Shown here piece after piece: positions 8,405 through 18,151 of a stretch of DNA of 64,000 bases (its first letter is position 1; each line of letters opens with the position of its first letter). The stretch covers positions 62,001-126,000 of the forward strand of contig DYJI01000003.1 of assembly GCA_020723185.1 (NCBI GenBank), given 5' to 3'. Below the pieces are notes generated by a model that saw only the letters and a program-made list of their open reading frames with translations, ran no database searches and had not been told where the DNA came from. The stretch is from Sideroxydans lithotrophicus. Its GTDB lineage: Bacteria > Pseudomonadota > Gammaproteobacteria > Burkholderiales > Gallionellaceae. The position numbers and the translations under genes were made by a program.

Positions 8405-9265
8405 ATGGACGGTTCAGACAGTAGTAGCAAGCCTACCTTTTTTGAACGGCTCTCCACGATGTTGCTGCGTGAGCCGGAAGACAGCGAACAACTCATCGCT
8501 TTGTTGTACAGCGCCTATCAGCGCAACCTGCTGGATGCCGACGCGCTTTCCATGATGGAGGGGGTGCTCCAGGTGTCCGAGCGCCAGGTGCGCGAGATCA
8601 TGATCCCGCGTGCGCAGATGGATGTCATCGACATCAGCCAGCCGCCCGAACAGTTCATTCCCTTCGTGATCGAGACTGCCCACTCGCGCTTCCCGGTCGT
8701 GGATGGAGACAAGGACAATATCATCGGCATCCTGCTGGCCAAGGATCTGCTGCGCTATTACGCCGGCGGCGAGGAATTCAATGTGCGCGACATGCTGCGT
8801 CCCGCCGTGTTCGTGCCGGAATCGAAACGCCTCAACGTGCTGTTGCGCGACTTCCGCAGCAACCACAACCATCTTGCGCTGGTGGTGGACGAATACGGCG
8901 GTGTGTGCGGCATGGCCACCATCGAGGATGTGCTGGAGCAGATCGTGGGCGATATCTCCGACGAATATGATTTCGATGAGGATGAGGACAACATCATCCG
9001 TCAGGATGACAGCCACTGGCGCGTCAAAGCCGATACGGAGATCGCAGACTTCAACGAACAGGTGGGGGCGGAATTCAGCGACGAGGAATGTGACACCGTC
9101 GGCGGGCTGGTGCTCAAGGCCGCCGGCCAGCTCCCCAAGCGCGGCAGCATCTTCGTGATCGATGGTTGGCAGTTCACCGTGTTGCATGCGGATAGTCGCC
9201 GCCTGTATGTCTTGCTGGTGGCGAAAGCGCCTGCATCGCAGCCGGACAGCGCGGAAACTGCCTAG
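8405..9265 (+). CDS. corC: HlyC/CorC-family transporter-associated CBS protein
   Basis: A 286-residue soluble protein with paired CBS domains (about residues 70-190: IMIPRAQMDVID and VVDEYGGVCGMATIEDVLEQIVGDI) followed by the CorC_HlyC domain (about 205-280). Homologues next to ybeY are linked to Mg/Co efflux or membrane integrity. The stop codon overlaps the stop of the convergent pseudouridine synthase by 4 bp (CTAG). Confidence 0.88.
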   Translation: MDGSDSSSKPTFFERLSTMLLREPEDSEQLIALLYSAYQRNLLDADALSMMEGVLQVSERQVREIMIPRAQMDVIDISQPPEQFIPFVIETAHSRFPVVDGDKDNIIGILLAKDLLRYYAGGEEFNVRDMLRPAVFVPESKRLNVLLRDFRSNHNHLALVVDEYGGVCGMATIEDVLEQIVGDISDEYDFDEDEDNIIRQDDSHWRVKADTEIADFNEQVGAEFSDEECDTVGGLVLKAAGQLPKRGSIFVIDGWQFTVLHADSRRLYVLLVAKAPASQPDSAETA

Positions 9266-9993
9266 AACTTCTCGTCCTCGCGCAGATAGCGCCACTGCCC
9301 CAGCGGCAGTTTCTCCAGCTTCACGTTACCGATTCGCACGCGCTTCAGTCCGGTGACTTTCAGGCCGACCAGTTCGCACATGCGGCGGATCTGGCGCTTC
9401 TTTCCTTCCTTGAGGATGAACCTCAGCTGGTCCTCGTTCTGCCAGGTCACTTTGGCGGGTTTGAGTTTCTTGCCGTCCAGCGACAGGCCGAAGTTGAGCT
9501 TGTCCAGGCCGTCCGCGGCGATGCGGCCGGAGACGCGCACCAGGTATTCCTTCTCGATGTCCGAGTCTTCGCCGATCAGTTGCTTGGCGATGCGGCCGTC
9601 CTGTGTCAGCACCAGCAGGCCGGTGGAGTCGATGTCCAGCCTGCCGGCCGGGACCAGACTCTTAAGATGGCGCGGCTCGAAGCGCTGCGATGACGGATCG
9701 AGCTTCCAGTGCTTCTCCGGTTTCACCAGTACCACGGCGGGCTGGTAGCCATCCTCGGCTTGACCGGAGACGTATCCCACCGGCTTGTGCAGGATCACGG
9801 TCACTTGTTCCTGCTGCTTCGACTGTGCTGCTTTCTTCAGGGTGATCTTTTGTGTCGGCAGAATCTTCGTGCCGAGTTCGCTTACCACTTCGCCGTCCAC
9901 CAGCACCCAGCCTTTGGCGATGTAGTCATCTGCTTCGCGGCGCGAGCAGAGTCCCTGTTCGGACATCAATTTCGAGAGTCGTATCTTTTCCAT
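9262..9993 (-). CDS. RsuA/RluF-family pseudouridine synthase
   Basis: A 243-residue enzyme with an N-terminal S4 RNA-binding domain (IRLSKLMSEQGLCSRREADDYI) and the catalytic motif GRLDIDSTGLLVLT, whose Asp attacks the target uridine. The C-terminal EGKKRQIRRMCELVGL motif is typical of the RsuA/RluB/E/F branch; RluF-type 23S rRNA modification is my best guess. The ATG at 9993 replaces an upstream start that would run into marC. It is transcribed with marC, two bases downstream. Confidence 0.85.
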   Translation of the reverse strand: MEKIRLSKLMSEQGLCSRREADDYIAKGWVLVDGEVVSELGTKILPTQKITLKKAAQSKQQEQVTVILHKPVGYVSGQAEDGYQPAVVLVKPEKHWKLDPSSQRFEPRHLKSLVPAGRLDIDSTGLLVLTQDGRIAKQLIGEDSDIEKEYLVRVSGRIAADGLDKLNFGLSLDGKKLKPAKVTWQNEDQLRFILKEGKKRQIRRMCELVGLKVTGLKRVRIGNVKLEKLPLGQWRYLREDEKF

Positions 9994-9995
9994 GT

Positions 9996-10622
9996 TCAAC
10001 CCAGTGCCGGGAACAGCCCGCGCAGGCCACCCGCGATGAATTCGACCGCGATGGCGGCCAGCAGCAGGCCCATCAGGCGGGTGACGATGGTGCTGCCGAT
10101 CTTGCCCAGCCGTTGCGAGACCCAGGGGGCGGCCAGGAAGGTCAGCCATACGGTCAGGCCCAATGCGATGAGTACCAGCGTCATCATGCCGTAGTGGCCG
10201 GCGCTGTCAGCTTTGTGCGCATCGACGATCACCGTGCTGATGGCTCCGGGGCCGGCCAGCAACGGCGTGGACAGCGGCACGATGGCGATGGATTGCGTCG
10301 AATCGGTGTCGCTGTTGTCGTCGGGCGGCGGTGCTGCCTTGTGGCCGATCAGCATGTTGACCGCCATCAGCAGCAACAGGATGCCACCCGCCGTGCGGAA
10401 GGAGTGGATACTGATGCCGAAGAAGGACAGGATGGCCTCGCCAAGCAACAGTGCCGCGAGCAGGAGGCCGAACATCGTGATCGACGCGATGCGCCCCACG
10501 CGTTCGCGCTTCTGGTCGCTCATGCCGGCGGTGAAAGCGATGATGAGCGGGATGATGCCGACCGGATCGATGATCGCGAACAGGCTGATGAATATCTTGG
10601 TGTATTCGGTGAATTCGAGCAT
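9996..10622 (-). CDS. MarC-family integral membrane protein
   Basis: A 208-residue protein with about six hydrophobic segments, starting with LFAIIDPVGIIPLI and containing PLSTPLLAGPGAISTVI, both hallmarks of the MarC/YchE/YhgN family. Members are inner-membrane proteins of uncertain function. It lies between the cNMP-binding protein gene (7 bp upstream) and the pseudouridine synthase, probably in one transcript. Confidence 0.85.
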   Translation of the reverse strand: MLEFTEYTKIFISLFAIIDPVGIIPLIIAFTAGMSDQKRERVGRIASITMFGLLLAALLLGEAILSFFGISIHSFRTAGGILLLLMAVNMLIGHKAAPPPDDNSDTDSTQSIAIVPLSTPLLAGPGAISTVIVDAHKADSAGHYGMMTLVLIALGLTVWLTFLAAPWVSQRLGKIGSTIVTRLMGLLLAAIAVEFIAGGLRGLFPALG

Positions 10623-10629
10623 CGGCAGC

Positions 10630-11103
10630 TTAATCGATGTAATCGACCAGTTGCCCCACCGCCATGCGCAGGCGGCGCGACAGGCTGACAGCGATGGCGC
10701 GGATGATGCGGGCAGCCATGCGCGGATGCTCTTCCAGCATCTTGTCCAGCGCTTCCTTGGAAAGGGTCAGTACCACACTGTCTTCGGCTGCCTTGCAGGT
10801 GGCCGAGCGGCGTTCCCCGTCCAGCACGGCCATCTCGCCGAAGGCCCGCCCGTTACCCAGTTTCACCACTTCCACCTGGTCGTTGTTCTGGTTGGTCTTG
10901 ATCACATGCACGCTGCCTTCATGCACGATACACATGAAATTGCCGATCTCGCCCTCGTTGAAGATCACTTCGTCGGCGGCGAGATGGGTGACGCTGAAAT
11001 AGTGCGTAGCAGCGCGCAGTTCTGCCGGCGGCAGGTGATTGAACAGATCGCTTTCGACCAGCATGGAGCTGATCTCGTCGTACAGGGCGGATTGGACGGA
11101 CAT
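10630..11103 (-). CDS. Cyclic nucleotide-binding domain protein without HTH
   Basis: A 157-residue protein that is essentially one CRP-type cNMP-binding domain: LAADEVIFNEGEIGNFMCIVHEG and the phosphate-binding cassette GRAFGEMAVLDGERRSATCKA. No DNA-binding winged helix follows, so it is a sensor module, not a standard transcription factor. The FGE and RSA residues that contact cyclic nucleotide are present. I use the ATG at 11103; a longer frame reaching 11163 has no support. Confidence 0.8.
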   Translation of the reverse strand: MSVQSALYDEISSMLVESDLFNHLPPAELRAATHYFSVTHLAADEVIFNEGEIGNFMCIVHEGSVHVIKTNQNNDQVEVVKLGNGRAFGEMAVLDGERRSATCKAAEDSVVLTLSKEALDKMLEEHPRMAARIIRAIAVSLSRRLRMAVGQLVDYID

Positions 11104-11180
11104 GGTGCGCAAGGCATGGGTTGAAGTGCGGCGGAAGTTACACCGTATAATCCCGCGAATCAACCTGATCGACCGCTCAT

Positions 11181-12668
11181 GTGAACAGACTCATCGCTTC
11201 CCCTTCCATGCAGACTTTGCTCGCCGGTGTGCTGGCAGTGTTCGGCTTTGCGCCGTTCGGCATGTTTCCCCTGAGCGTGCTTGCGCTGCTTGTCCTGTTC
11301 CGGGTTTGGCTTCGCAGCGGGAGTGCGGCGCAGGCCGCCCGGGCCGGCTTCACTTTCGGTATGGGGCTGTTCAGCTTCGGTGTTGGCTGGGTCTATGTCG
11401 CGTTGCATGATTACGGCTATATGCACCCGTTGCTGGCGATCGCGGCGACGTTGCTGTTCGCCGCGCTGGTCTCGACCCCGCTGGCGCTGGCGGGATATCT
11501 GATGATGCGTGTCCGTACATCGGCGAACGTTCGTTTGTTGTTGCTCATGCCTGCATTGTTGGTGTCCGCCGAGTGGCTGCGCGGCCTGATGTTCACGGGC
11601 TTTCCCTGGCTGGCCTCGGGTTATTCGCAAGTGCCGGACAGTCCATTGGCTGGATATGCGCCGTTGCTGGGTGTCTATGGGGTATCGCTTGCGGTGGCAG
11701 TGAGTGCTGCCGTCCTGCTTTTTGTTTCGCAGGTGCGCTGGAGCACGTCAGGCAAGATCGCACTCGGCAGTTTGTGCGCACTGTGGCTGTCCGGCTGGGC
11801 ATTGCAGCATGTCGCATGGACGCAGCCGTATGGCGATCCGCTCAAGGTGAGTCTGTTGCAGGGCAACATCCCTCAGGAGGAGAAATTCTCGCAGGAGATG
11901 CTGGTCGGTTCGCTGGAGACCTACCGGCGTCTGGCGCAGGGTAGCGACGCACGCCTGATCGTCATGCCCGAAACGGCATTCCCGATGTTGCGCCACAACG
12001 TGCCGCCCTATTATCAGGAGATACTGCGTGAGCACATGCGGCAGAACGGCGGCGATATCCTGATCGGCGTTTTCGAGAAAGAGGGAGGACGCTATTTCAA
12101 CAGCGTGTACTCGCTCGGCAGCGCCGAGAGCCAGCATTACCGCAAGGATCACCTCGTACCTTTCGGTGAGTTCATTCCCATGCGAGGTGCGCTGGGCTGG
12201 TTCATCAACGAAGTGCTGCAGATACCGATGGGAGATCTGGCCAGTGGCGGGGATGCGCAAGTACCGCTCGCTGTGGCGGGACAGCGCGTGGCGGTGAACA
12301 TCTGCTATGAGGATGCGTTCGGCGAGGAGATCATCCGGCAGTTGCCGCAAGCCACACTGCTGGTGAATGTCACCAACGATGCCTGGTATGGAGAGTCGAA
12401 CGCCGCCGTGCAGCACAACCAAATGTCACAGATGCGCGCGTTGGAGACCGGGCGCATGATGTTGCGCGCGACCAATACCGGAGTCACCTCCATCATCGGT
12501 ACCGATGGTCGTGTGTTGGGGCAATTGCCGCAGCATGAAGAGGGCGTGCTCACCGCGGAGGTGCGGGGGTATGAGGGGAGCACGCCCTATGTGCGCTGGG
12601 GCAATGTTGCAGTCCTGACCCTTCTGGCGTTGATGCTGGGTGCGGCAGGCAAGTTTTCGCGACGATGA
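11181..12668 (+). CDS. lnt: Apolipoprotein N-acyltransferase
   Basis: Lnt adds the third acyl chain to lipoproteins in the inner membrane. The 495-residue protein has several N-terminal membrane helices and a nitrilase domain with the Glu-Lys-Cys triad visible in MPETAFP, RKDHLVPFGEF and NICYEDAFG. It starts with GTG at 11181; an in-frame ATG at 11208 is an alternative. In many relatives lnt follows corC directly; here a three-gene reverse-strand block separates them. Confidence 0.94.
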   Translation: MNRLIASPSMQTLLAGVLAVFGFAPFGMFPLSVLALLVLFRVWLRSGSAAQAARAGFTFGMGLFSFGVGWVYVALHDYGYMHPLLAIAATLLFAALVSTPLALAGYLMMRVRTSANVRLLLLMPALLVSAEWLRGLMFTGFPWLASGYSQVPDSPLAGYAPLLGVYGVSLAVAVSAAVLLFVSQVRWSTSGKIALGSLCALWLSGWALQHVAWTQPYGDPLKVSLLQGNIPQEEKFSQEMLVGSLETYRRLAQGSDARLIVMPETAFPMLRHNVPPYYQEILREHMRQNGGDILIGVFEKEGGRYFNSVYSLGSAESQHYRKDHLVPFGEFIPMRGALGWFINEVLQIPMGDLASGGDAQVPLAVAGQRVAVNICYEDAFGEEIIRQLPQATLLVNVTNDAWYGESNAAVQHNQMSQMRALETGRMMLRATNTGVTSIIGTDGRVLGQLPQHEEGVLTAEVRGYEGSTPYVRWGNVAVLTLLALMLGAAGKFSRR

Positions 12669-12928
12669 CCTGGTTCTGCTACCTCCTGCGCTGTGCGGAT
12701 GACACGCTCTATTGCGGTATCACCAATGATCTTGAAAAACGCATCGCTGTCCATAACGCGGGCGAAGGGGCGAAATACACACGCAGTCGTTTGCCGGTGA
12801 CGCTCGTTTATAGCGAATCATGTGTCGATCGTTCTCAGGCATCCAGGCGCGAACGGGCGGTCAAAAGCCTGCCAAGAGGTGCGAAACTGGCCTTATGCGG
12901 GGTGACGCAATCACCCGAAAACCCGTAA
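12665..12928 (+). CDS. GIY-YIG nuclease-family protein (YhbQ-like)
   Basis: An 87-residue single-domain protein: [24 protein letters not shown] matches the GIY-YIG core (with YCG for YIG), followed by the conserved HN and EKRER-like segments. Small YhbQ/UPF0213 proteins have been linked to DNA repair, but substrates are poorly defined. It overlaps lnt by 4 bp. Confidence 0.85.
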   Translation: MTWFCYLLRCADDTLYCGITNDLEKRIAVHNAGEGAKYTRSRLPVTLVYSESCVDRSQASRRERAVKSLPRGAKLALCGVTQSPENP

Positions 12929-12931
12929 AAT
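12902..12931 (+). promoter_or_regulatory. Putative promoter of glyQS
   Basis: GTGACG (12902-12907) and TAAAAT (12926-12931) have an 18-bp spacer. The -10 overlaps the first possible glyQ ATG (12930), which argues that translation begins further downstream, at 12969. Confidence 0.4.
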
Positions 12932-12968
12932 GCGCACCTTTGAAAAAAATCAGCCGGTATTTATCCAT

Positions 12969-13907
12969 ATGAGCACTTCTGGTTCTGACAATATGCCCGA
13001 AGCAGGGCAAGGGCCAACCTTCCAGCAGATCATCCTGACGCTGCAGAATTTCTGGGACAAGCACGGCTGTGCGCTGCTGCAGCCCTACGACATCGAGGTC
13101 GGTGCCGGCACCTTCCATACGGCGACATTCCTGCGTGCGGTCGGTCCCGAGCCCTGGCGTGCCGCCTATGTCCAGCCTTCGCGCCGTCCCAAGGATGGCA
13201 GATATGGCGAGAATCCGAACCGGGGGCAACACTATTACCAGTACCAGGTAGTGATGAAGCCGTCCCCGGATAACATCCAGGATATGTATCTGGATAGCCT
13301 GCGTGCGCTGGGCATCGATACCAACCAGCACGACATCCGCTTCGTCGAAGATGACTGGGAGTCGCCGACGCTGGGCGCATGGGGTCTGGGCTGGGAAGTG
13401 TGGCTGGACGGTATGGAAGTCACCCAGTTCACCTATTTCCAGGAAGTCGGCTCGCTCACCTGCAAGCCGGTGCTGGGCGAGATCACTTATGGCCTGGAGC
13501 GCCTTGCCATGTATTTGCAAGGCGTGGAGAACATGTTCGATCTGGTGTGGACCAGGAATGGCGATACGGTAGTCACCTACGGCGATGTCTTCCACCAGAA
13601 CGAAGTGGAGCAGTCTAAATACAACTTCGAACACTCCAACGTCGAGATGCTGTTCCGTCACTTCAACGAATATGAAGGCGAGGCCAAGCGGCTTATGGAA
13701 GCCGGCTTGGCATTGCCGGGCTTCGAGATGGTGATGAAGTGCTCGCACACCTTCAATCTGCTGGATGCGCGCGGCGCGATCTCGGTGACCGAGCGTGCCG
13801 CCTACATCGGCCGTGTGCGTGCATTGTCGCGTCAGGTGGCGCAGGCTTACCACGATTCGCGCGAGGCGCTAGGCTTCCCCATGTGCAAGCAAGGGGAGGG
13901 AAAATAA
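12969..13907 (+). CDS. glyQ: Glycyl-tRNA synthetase alpha subunit
   Basis: The alpha subunit of the bacterial (alpha-beta)2 GlyRS holds the class II catalytic site. [24 protein letters not shown] and the long conserved block around [13 protein letters not shown] identify it beyond doubt. I chose the ATG at 12969 (312 aa) because the upstream ATG at 12930 falls within a -10-like box. The TAA is directly followed by the glyS ATG. Confidence 0.95.
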   Translation: MSTSGSDNMPEAGQGPTFQQIILTLQNFWDKHGCALLQPYDIEVGAGTFHTATFLRAVGPEPWRAAYVQPSRRPKDGRYGENPNRGQHYYQYQVVMKPSPDNIQDMYLDSLRALGIDTNQHDIRFVEDDWESPTLGAWGLGWEVWLDGMEVTQFTYFQEVGSLTCKPVLGEITYGLERLAMYLQGVENMFDLVWTRNGDTVVTYGDVFHQNEVEQSKYNFEHSNVEMLFRHFNEYEGEAKRLMEAGLALPGFEMVMKCSHTFNLLDARGAISVTERAAYIGRVRALSRQVAQAYHDSREALGFPMCKQGEGK

Positions 13908-16052
13908 ATGAAACAGACACTGCTGATCGAACTGCTCACTGAAGAGCTGCCGCCCAAGGTGCTGGAAAAACTCTCCACCACCTTCGCCAACGAAGTGTTC
14001 GCCGCGCTGAAGGAGCAGGCGCTGCTGGGAGACGACAGCGCCTGTACCCCGTATTGCACGCCACGTCGTCTGGCAGTGAGCATCACCAATGTCGAGGCGC
14101 AGCAGCCTGACCGCATCATCGAACGCAAGGGCCCGGCTGTCGCCTCCGCTCTGGATGCGGAAGGCAAACCGACCAAGGCGCTGGAAGGCTTCATGCGTTC
14201 GGCAGGTGTGGCGCTGGCGCAGTTGCAACGCGTGGGCGACGGCAAGGCGGAATATTTTGCGGCGCGCATCGAGCAGGCGGGCAAGCCGCTGGAAGAATAT
14301 CTCTCGACCATCATCATGCAGTCACTGAAGAAGTTGCCCGTGCCCAAGCTGATGCGCTGGGGCGATCTGGAACATCAGTTCGTGCGTCCGGTGCACGGTT
14401 TGACCGTGCTGCACGGCAACAGCGTGGTGCCCGCCGAAGTGCTGGGTCTGGCCAGCGGCAATGTCACCAGCGGTCACCGCTTCCTGTGTGGCGAGCGCAT
14501 CAGCATCGAACACGCCGACGACTACGAAGCAACTTTGGCGCGCGACGGGCGCGTGGTGGCGAGTTTCGCTAACCGCCGCGAGAGTATCGCCGCCCGACTG
14601 GATCAATTGGCAGAGCAGCACAAAGCGATCTGGATCGGTCATGCCAACTTCGACCAGTCCAAGCTGATGTCCATGTCGAACGAAGAGCGCAGCCTGCTCT
14701 CTTCCCTGTTGGACGAAGTGACGGCACTGGTGGAGTGGCCGGAAGTGTATGTCGGCGAGTTCGAGGCGGAATATCTGGAAGTGCCGCAGGAGTGCCTGAT
14801 CCTCACCATGCAGCAGAACCAGAAATATTTCCCGCTGCTGGATGCAAAGACGGGCAAGTTGCTGAACAAGTTCCTCATCGTGTCGAACATGCAGATCGCC
14901 GATCCGCATCACATCATCGAGGGTAACCAGCGCGTGGTGCGTCCGCGTCTGGCCGATGCGCGGTTCTTCTTCAACCAGGACCGCAAGCAGAAGCTGGAGA
15001 CCCGTGTCGAGAAGCTGGGCAACGTGGTGTACCACAACAAGCTCGGTTCGCAGTTGCAGCGCGTGGAACGTATCACCACGCTGGCCGGCACCATCGCGCG
15101 CCTGCTCGGTGCGGACAAGGCGGATGCCGAACTGGCCGCGCGCCTGAGCAAGGCGGATCTGATCACTGACATGGTCGGCGAATTCCCCGAGCTGCAAGGC
15201 ATCATCGGCCATTACTACGCGCTGCACGACGGCGAGAAGCCAGACGTGGCGAGCACCATCGAAGCGCATTATCACCCGCGCTTCGCCGGTGACACGCTGC
15301 CGCAGGGGGCGCTGGCCTGTGCCGTGGCGCTGGCCGACAAGCTGGAGACGCTGGTCGGCATCTACGGCATCGGTCAGGTGCCGACCGGCGACAAGGATCC
15401 GTTCGGCCTGCGCCGTCAGGCGCTGGGTATCCTGCGCATCCTGATCGAGACGCCGCTCGACCTGTCCCTGCCTGCATTGCTCAAGGCCACCGCCGACAAC
15501 TTCCCGCAGGGTATGTTGAGCGCGACCGTGGCGGCAGATGTGGAAGGTTTCATGACGGACCGTTTGCGTGGCTATCTGCGCGACCAGAGTTTTGAAGGCG
15601 CGCATATCGAGGCGGTGCTGGCGGTGCTGGGCGGGCGTCTGCACGAAGCTTTGCCGCGCTTGCAGGGGGTGCGTGCATTCGCCGGCATGGCTGCGGCGAA
15701 AGACCTGGCGGCGGCCAACAAGCGCGTGCAGAACATCATGCGCAAGAACGCCGAGGAGTTGGGCGAACTACCGACCTCCATCGATGTGACGCTGTTCGAG
15801 GACGAGGCCGAACGCGAGTTGTATCAGGCCATGCTGGACATCACACCGATGGCGCGCGGCTATTTCGAGCGCGGCGATTACAGCAACAACCTGAAGACAT
15901 TGGTCACGCTGAAACCATTCGTCGACGATTTCTTCGACAAAGTGATGGTGATGTGCGAGGACAAGGCGCTGCGCATCAACCGCGCCTTGCTGCTGCAACA
16001 ACTGAGTCGACTGATGAACCAGTCGGCTGATATCTCCAAGCTGGCGGCATGA
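13908..16052 (+). CDS. glyS: Glycyl-tRNA synthetase beta subunit
   Basis: The 714-residue beta subunit supplies tRNA-binding regions of GlyRS. It starts LLIELLTEELPPKVL and contains QNQKYFPL and the GDKDPFGLRRQALGILRI segment typical of GlyS. Length is normal. It abuts glyQ and overlaps gmhB by 4 bp. Confidence 0.95.
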   Translation: MKQTLLIELLTEELPPKVLEKLSTTFANEVFAALKEQALLGDDSACTPYCTPRRLAVSITNVEAQQPDRIIERKGPAVASALDAEGKPTKALEGFMRSAGVALAQLQRVGDGKAEYFAARIEQAGKPLEEYLSTIIMQSLKKLPVPKLMRWGDLEHQFVRPVHGLTVLHGNSVVPAEVLGLASGNVTSGHRFLCGERISIEHADDYEATLARDGRVVASFANRRESIAARLDQLAEQHKAIWIGHANFDQSKLMSMSNEERSLLSSLLDEVTALVEWPEVYVGEFEAEYLEVPQECLILTMQQNQKYFPLLDAKTGKLLNKFLIVSNMQIADPHHIIEGNQRVVRPRLADARFFFNQDRKQKLETRVEKLGNVVYHNKLGSQLQRVERITTLAGTIARLLGADKADAELAARLSKADLITDMVGEFPELQGIIGHYYALHDGEKPDVASTIEAHYHPRFAGDTLPQGALACAVALADKLETLVGIYGIGQVPTGDKDPFGLRRQALGILRILIETPLDLSLPALLKATADNFPQGMLSATVAADVEGFMTDRLRGYLRDQSFEGAHIEAVLAVLGGRLHEALPRLQGVRAFAGMAAAKDLAAANKRVQNIMRKNAEELGELPTSIDVTLFEDEAERELYQAMLDITPMARGYFERGDYSNNLKTLVTLKPFVDDFFDKVMVMCEDKALRINRALLLQQLSRLMNQSADISKLAA

Positions 16053-16579
16053 AACTCATCATCCTCGACCGCGACGGCGTCATCAATTACGACTCCGACC
16101 AGTTCATCAAGAGCCCGGAGGAGTGGAAGCCCATTCCCGGCAGTCTGGAAGCCATCGCGCGTCTGAACCAGAATGGTTACCGGGTGGTGGTGGCTACTAA
16201 CCAGTCCGGCATCGGGCGCGGTCTGTTCGATATGCCGACCTTGAATGCCATCCACGACAAGATGCACAAGTCGCTGGCGCTGGTGGGCGGCCGTATCGAT
16301 GCGATCTTCTTCTGTCCGCATACCAGCGAAGCCGATTGCAGTTGCCGCAAACCCAAAAGCGGCATGATGCTGGAGATTTCCGCGCGCTACGGCGTCGGAC
16401 TGGCGGGCGTTCCGGCAGTGGGCGATTCCCTGCGCGACCTGGAATCGGCTGCACGTTTGGGAGCTGTTCCCTATCTGGTGCTGACCGGCAAGGGGAATAG
16501 AACGAAAGAGAAGGGCGGGCTGCCGGAAGGTACGCTGGTCTATCCTGATCTCGCTGCGGTGACCGCCAGCCTGTTATGA
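16049..16579 (+). CDS. gmhB: D-glycero-beta-D-manno-heptose 1,7-bisphosphate 7-phosphatase
   Basis: A HAD-family phosphatase of LPS heptose synthesis. The nucleophile motif LDRDGVIN, the ATNQSGIGRG loop and the zinc-binding loop with three cysteines (CPHTSEADCSC) distinguish GmhB from generic HAD enzymes. At 176 aa it is family size. It sits between glyS and plsC with 4-bp overlaps on both sides. Confidence 0.92.
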   Translation: MKLIILDRDGVINYDSDQFIKSPEEWKPIPGSLEAIARLNQNGYRVVVATNQSGIGRGLFDMPTLNAIHDKMHKSLALVGGRIDAIFFCPHTSEADCSCRKPKSGMMLEISARYGVGLAGVPAVGDSLRDLESAARLGAVPYLVLTGKGNRTKEKGGLPEGTLVYPDLAAVTASLL

Positions 16580-17280
16580 CCCTGATCCGCTCCATCCTCT
16601 TCGCGCTGGCACAGGCGGTGTACACCTTGGGCTATGCGCTGTTCTCGCCGTTCATCTTCCCGTTCGGCCAGCATATGCGGCACCGCCTGCTGTCCGGTTT
16701 CGCTCCCGGGATGTTGTGGATGCTGAAGGTGATCTGCGGCATCCGCATGGAAGTGCGCGGTCTTGAGAACATCCCCAAGCAGGCATGCGTGGTATTGAGC
16801 AAGCATCAGTCCGCCTGGGAGACGCTGTCGCTGCAATTGGTGCTGCCGCCGCATGCCTGGGTGGCCAAGCGCGAGTTGTTGTGGATCCCTTTCTTCGGCT
16901 GGCTGCTGGCCTTGTCCAGTCCTATCGCGCTGGATCGCAGCAAAGGCAAGGCGGCGATGAAAGAATTGCTGACGAAGGGCAAGGAGAAGCTGCAACAGGG
17001 CTTCAGCATCGTGTTGTTCCCGGAAGGCACGCGCATGCCATACGGTGAGCGCGGCAAATACAAGATAGGCGGTGCCTTGCTGGCATCCCATGCGGGCGTG
17101 CCGGTATTGCCGGTGGCGCACAATGCAGGAAAGTTCTGGGGGCGCAACGCCTTCATCAAGAAGCCGGGGACCATCGTCATGGTGATCGGCCCGGCCATCG
17201 ACACCACGGGGCTGAAGGCGGAGGAGATCAATGCCCGCACCGAGGCGTGGATCGAAGATGAGATGACGCGCTTGGGATGA
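16576..17280 (+). CDS. plsC: 1-acyl-sn-glycerol-3-phosphate acyltransferase
   Basis: PlsC-type enzyme making phosphatidic acid at the inner membrane. The acceptor motif appears as KHQSAWE (H-x4-E, a variant known in this branch, instead of H-x4-D), with the substrate motif FPEGTR and an N-terminal hydrophobic stretch. 234 aa. It overlaps both neighbours by 4 bp. Confidence 0.9.
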   Translation: MTLIRSILFALAQAVYTLGYALFSPFIFPFGQHMRHRLLSGFAPGMLWMLKVICGIRMEVRGLENIPKQACVVLSKHQSAWETLSLQLVLPPHAWVAKRELLWIPFFGWLLALSSPIALDRSKGKAAMKELLTKGKEKLQQGFSIVLFPEGTRMPYGERGKYKIGGALLASHAGVPVLPVAHNAGKFWGRNAFIKKPGTIVMVIGPAIDTTGLKAEEINARTEAWIEDEMTRLG

Positions 17281-18017
17281 TGTCCCTGCTTTCCCGCGCC
17301 AGACCGGTCCCGCCCGCTGTCGAACAGCGCACGCTGCGACTCTCCGACCAGCACATCACCTACACACTGAAACGCAGCGGCAAGCGCCGCAGCATCGGCC
17401 TGCGCATCGATGAGCGCGGGCTGACGGTGAGCATGCCGTTGCGCGCATCGGAGCAGTGGCTGCACAGTGTGTTGCAGGACAAGGCGGGCTGGGTGTTGGA
17501 CAGACTGGAGAGCTGGCAGGTCGGCAAGGCGCCGCCTGTCGTCTGGCAGGATGGGGCGAACATCCCGTTCCGCGGTGAAACGGTCGCTCTGCGTGTCGTG
17601 CCAGACCTGTTCGGCGCGCCGCCGTGTTTGCAGGGCGGGAAACTGCTGCTGCGACCGGCTGGCATCGTCACCCCGCAGCGTATCGAGCAGCTCGTCAGCC
17701 AATGGTACCGAGAGCAGGCGCTGCAGGTGTTCGAGGAATGTGTGGCGCATTTCGCGCCGTTGATGGAGGTCGCGCCCCGCACCATCCGCTTGTCTTCGGC
17801 ACGCACCCAGTGGGGCAGTTGCAGTGCGCGCGGTGTGATCAGCCTGAACTGGCAGCTGGTGAAGCTGCCGCTGCCCCTGATCGATTACGTGGTGATACAC
17901 GAACTGGCGCACCTGAAAGAGATGAACCATTCCGCCGCATTCTGGCGTGTCGTGGCGTCCGTGTGTCCGGACTACCTTGAACACAGGGTTGCGTTGCGCG
18001 ATATCCGGGGCGGCTGA
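17277..18017 (+). CDS. YgjP-like zinc metallopeptidase (DUF45)
   Basis: The 246-residue protein has the family hallmark: TQWGSCSARGVISLNW followed by VVIHELAHLKEMNHSAAFW (HExxH plus a later His). The family is related to SprT/M48 gluzincins; its substrates are unknown. It ends the glyQ-to-ygjP-like operon. Confidence 0.88.
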   Translation: MMSLLSRARPVPPAVEQRTLRLSDQHITYTLKRSGKRRSIGLRIDERGLTVSMPLRASEQWLHSVLQDKAGWVLDRLESWQVGKAPPVVWQDGANIPFRGETVALRVVPDLFGAPPCLQGGKLLLRPAGIVTPQRIEQLVSQWYREQALQVFEECVAHFAPLMEVAPRTIRLSSARTQWGSCSARGVISLNWQLVKLPLPLIDYVVIHELAHLKEMNHSAAFWRVVASVCPDYLEHRVALRDIRGG

Positions 18018-18089
18018 GTATCCGTACCGGCGGGATGCGACAATATGCCGCATTCCATCGCTGGGTGTGCTGGGTTACATTCCTTCCGT

Positions 18090-18143
18090 CAGATGCCCGA
18101 AACAAAAGGCCCCCTCCTTGCGGATCGCACCGCCGGGCATCTG
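18090..18143. repeat. 10-bp inverted repeat between convergent genes
   Basis: CAGATGCCCG (18090-18099) and CGGGCATCTG (18134-18143) are perfect complements around 34 bp, between the convergent ygjP-like gene and cyaY. There is no T-run. It may be a terminator-like hairpin or a small repetitive element. Confidence 0.4.
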
Positions 18144-18151
18144 GCAACCTC

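Noticed and set aside
12861-15644. Long reverse-strand open frames across glyQ and glyS (up to 440 codons)
   Set aside because: They are antisense shadows of high-GC coding DNA, with His/Gln/Arg-rich sequence, no ribosome site and no recognisable domain.
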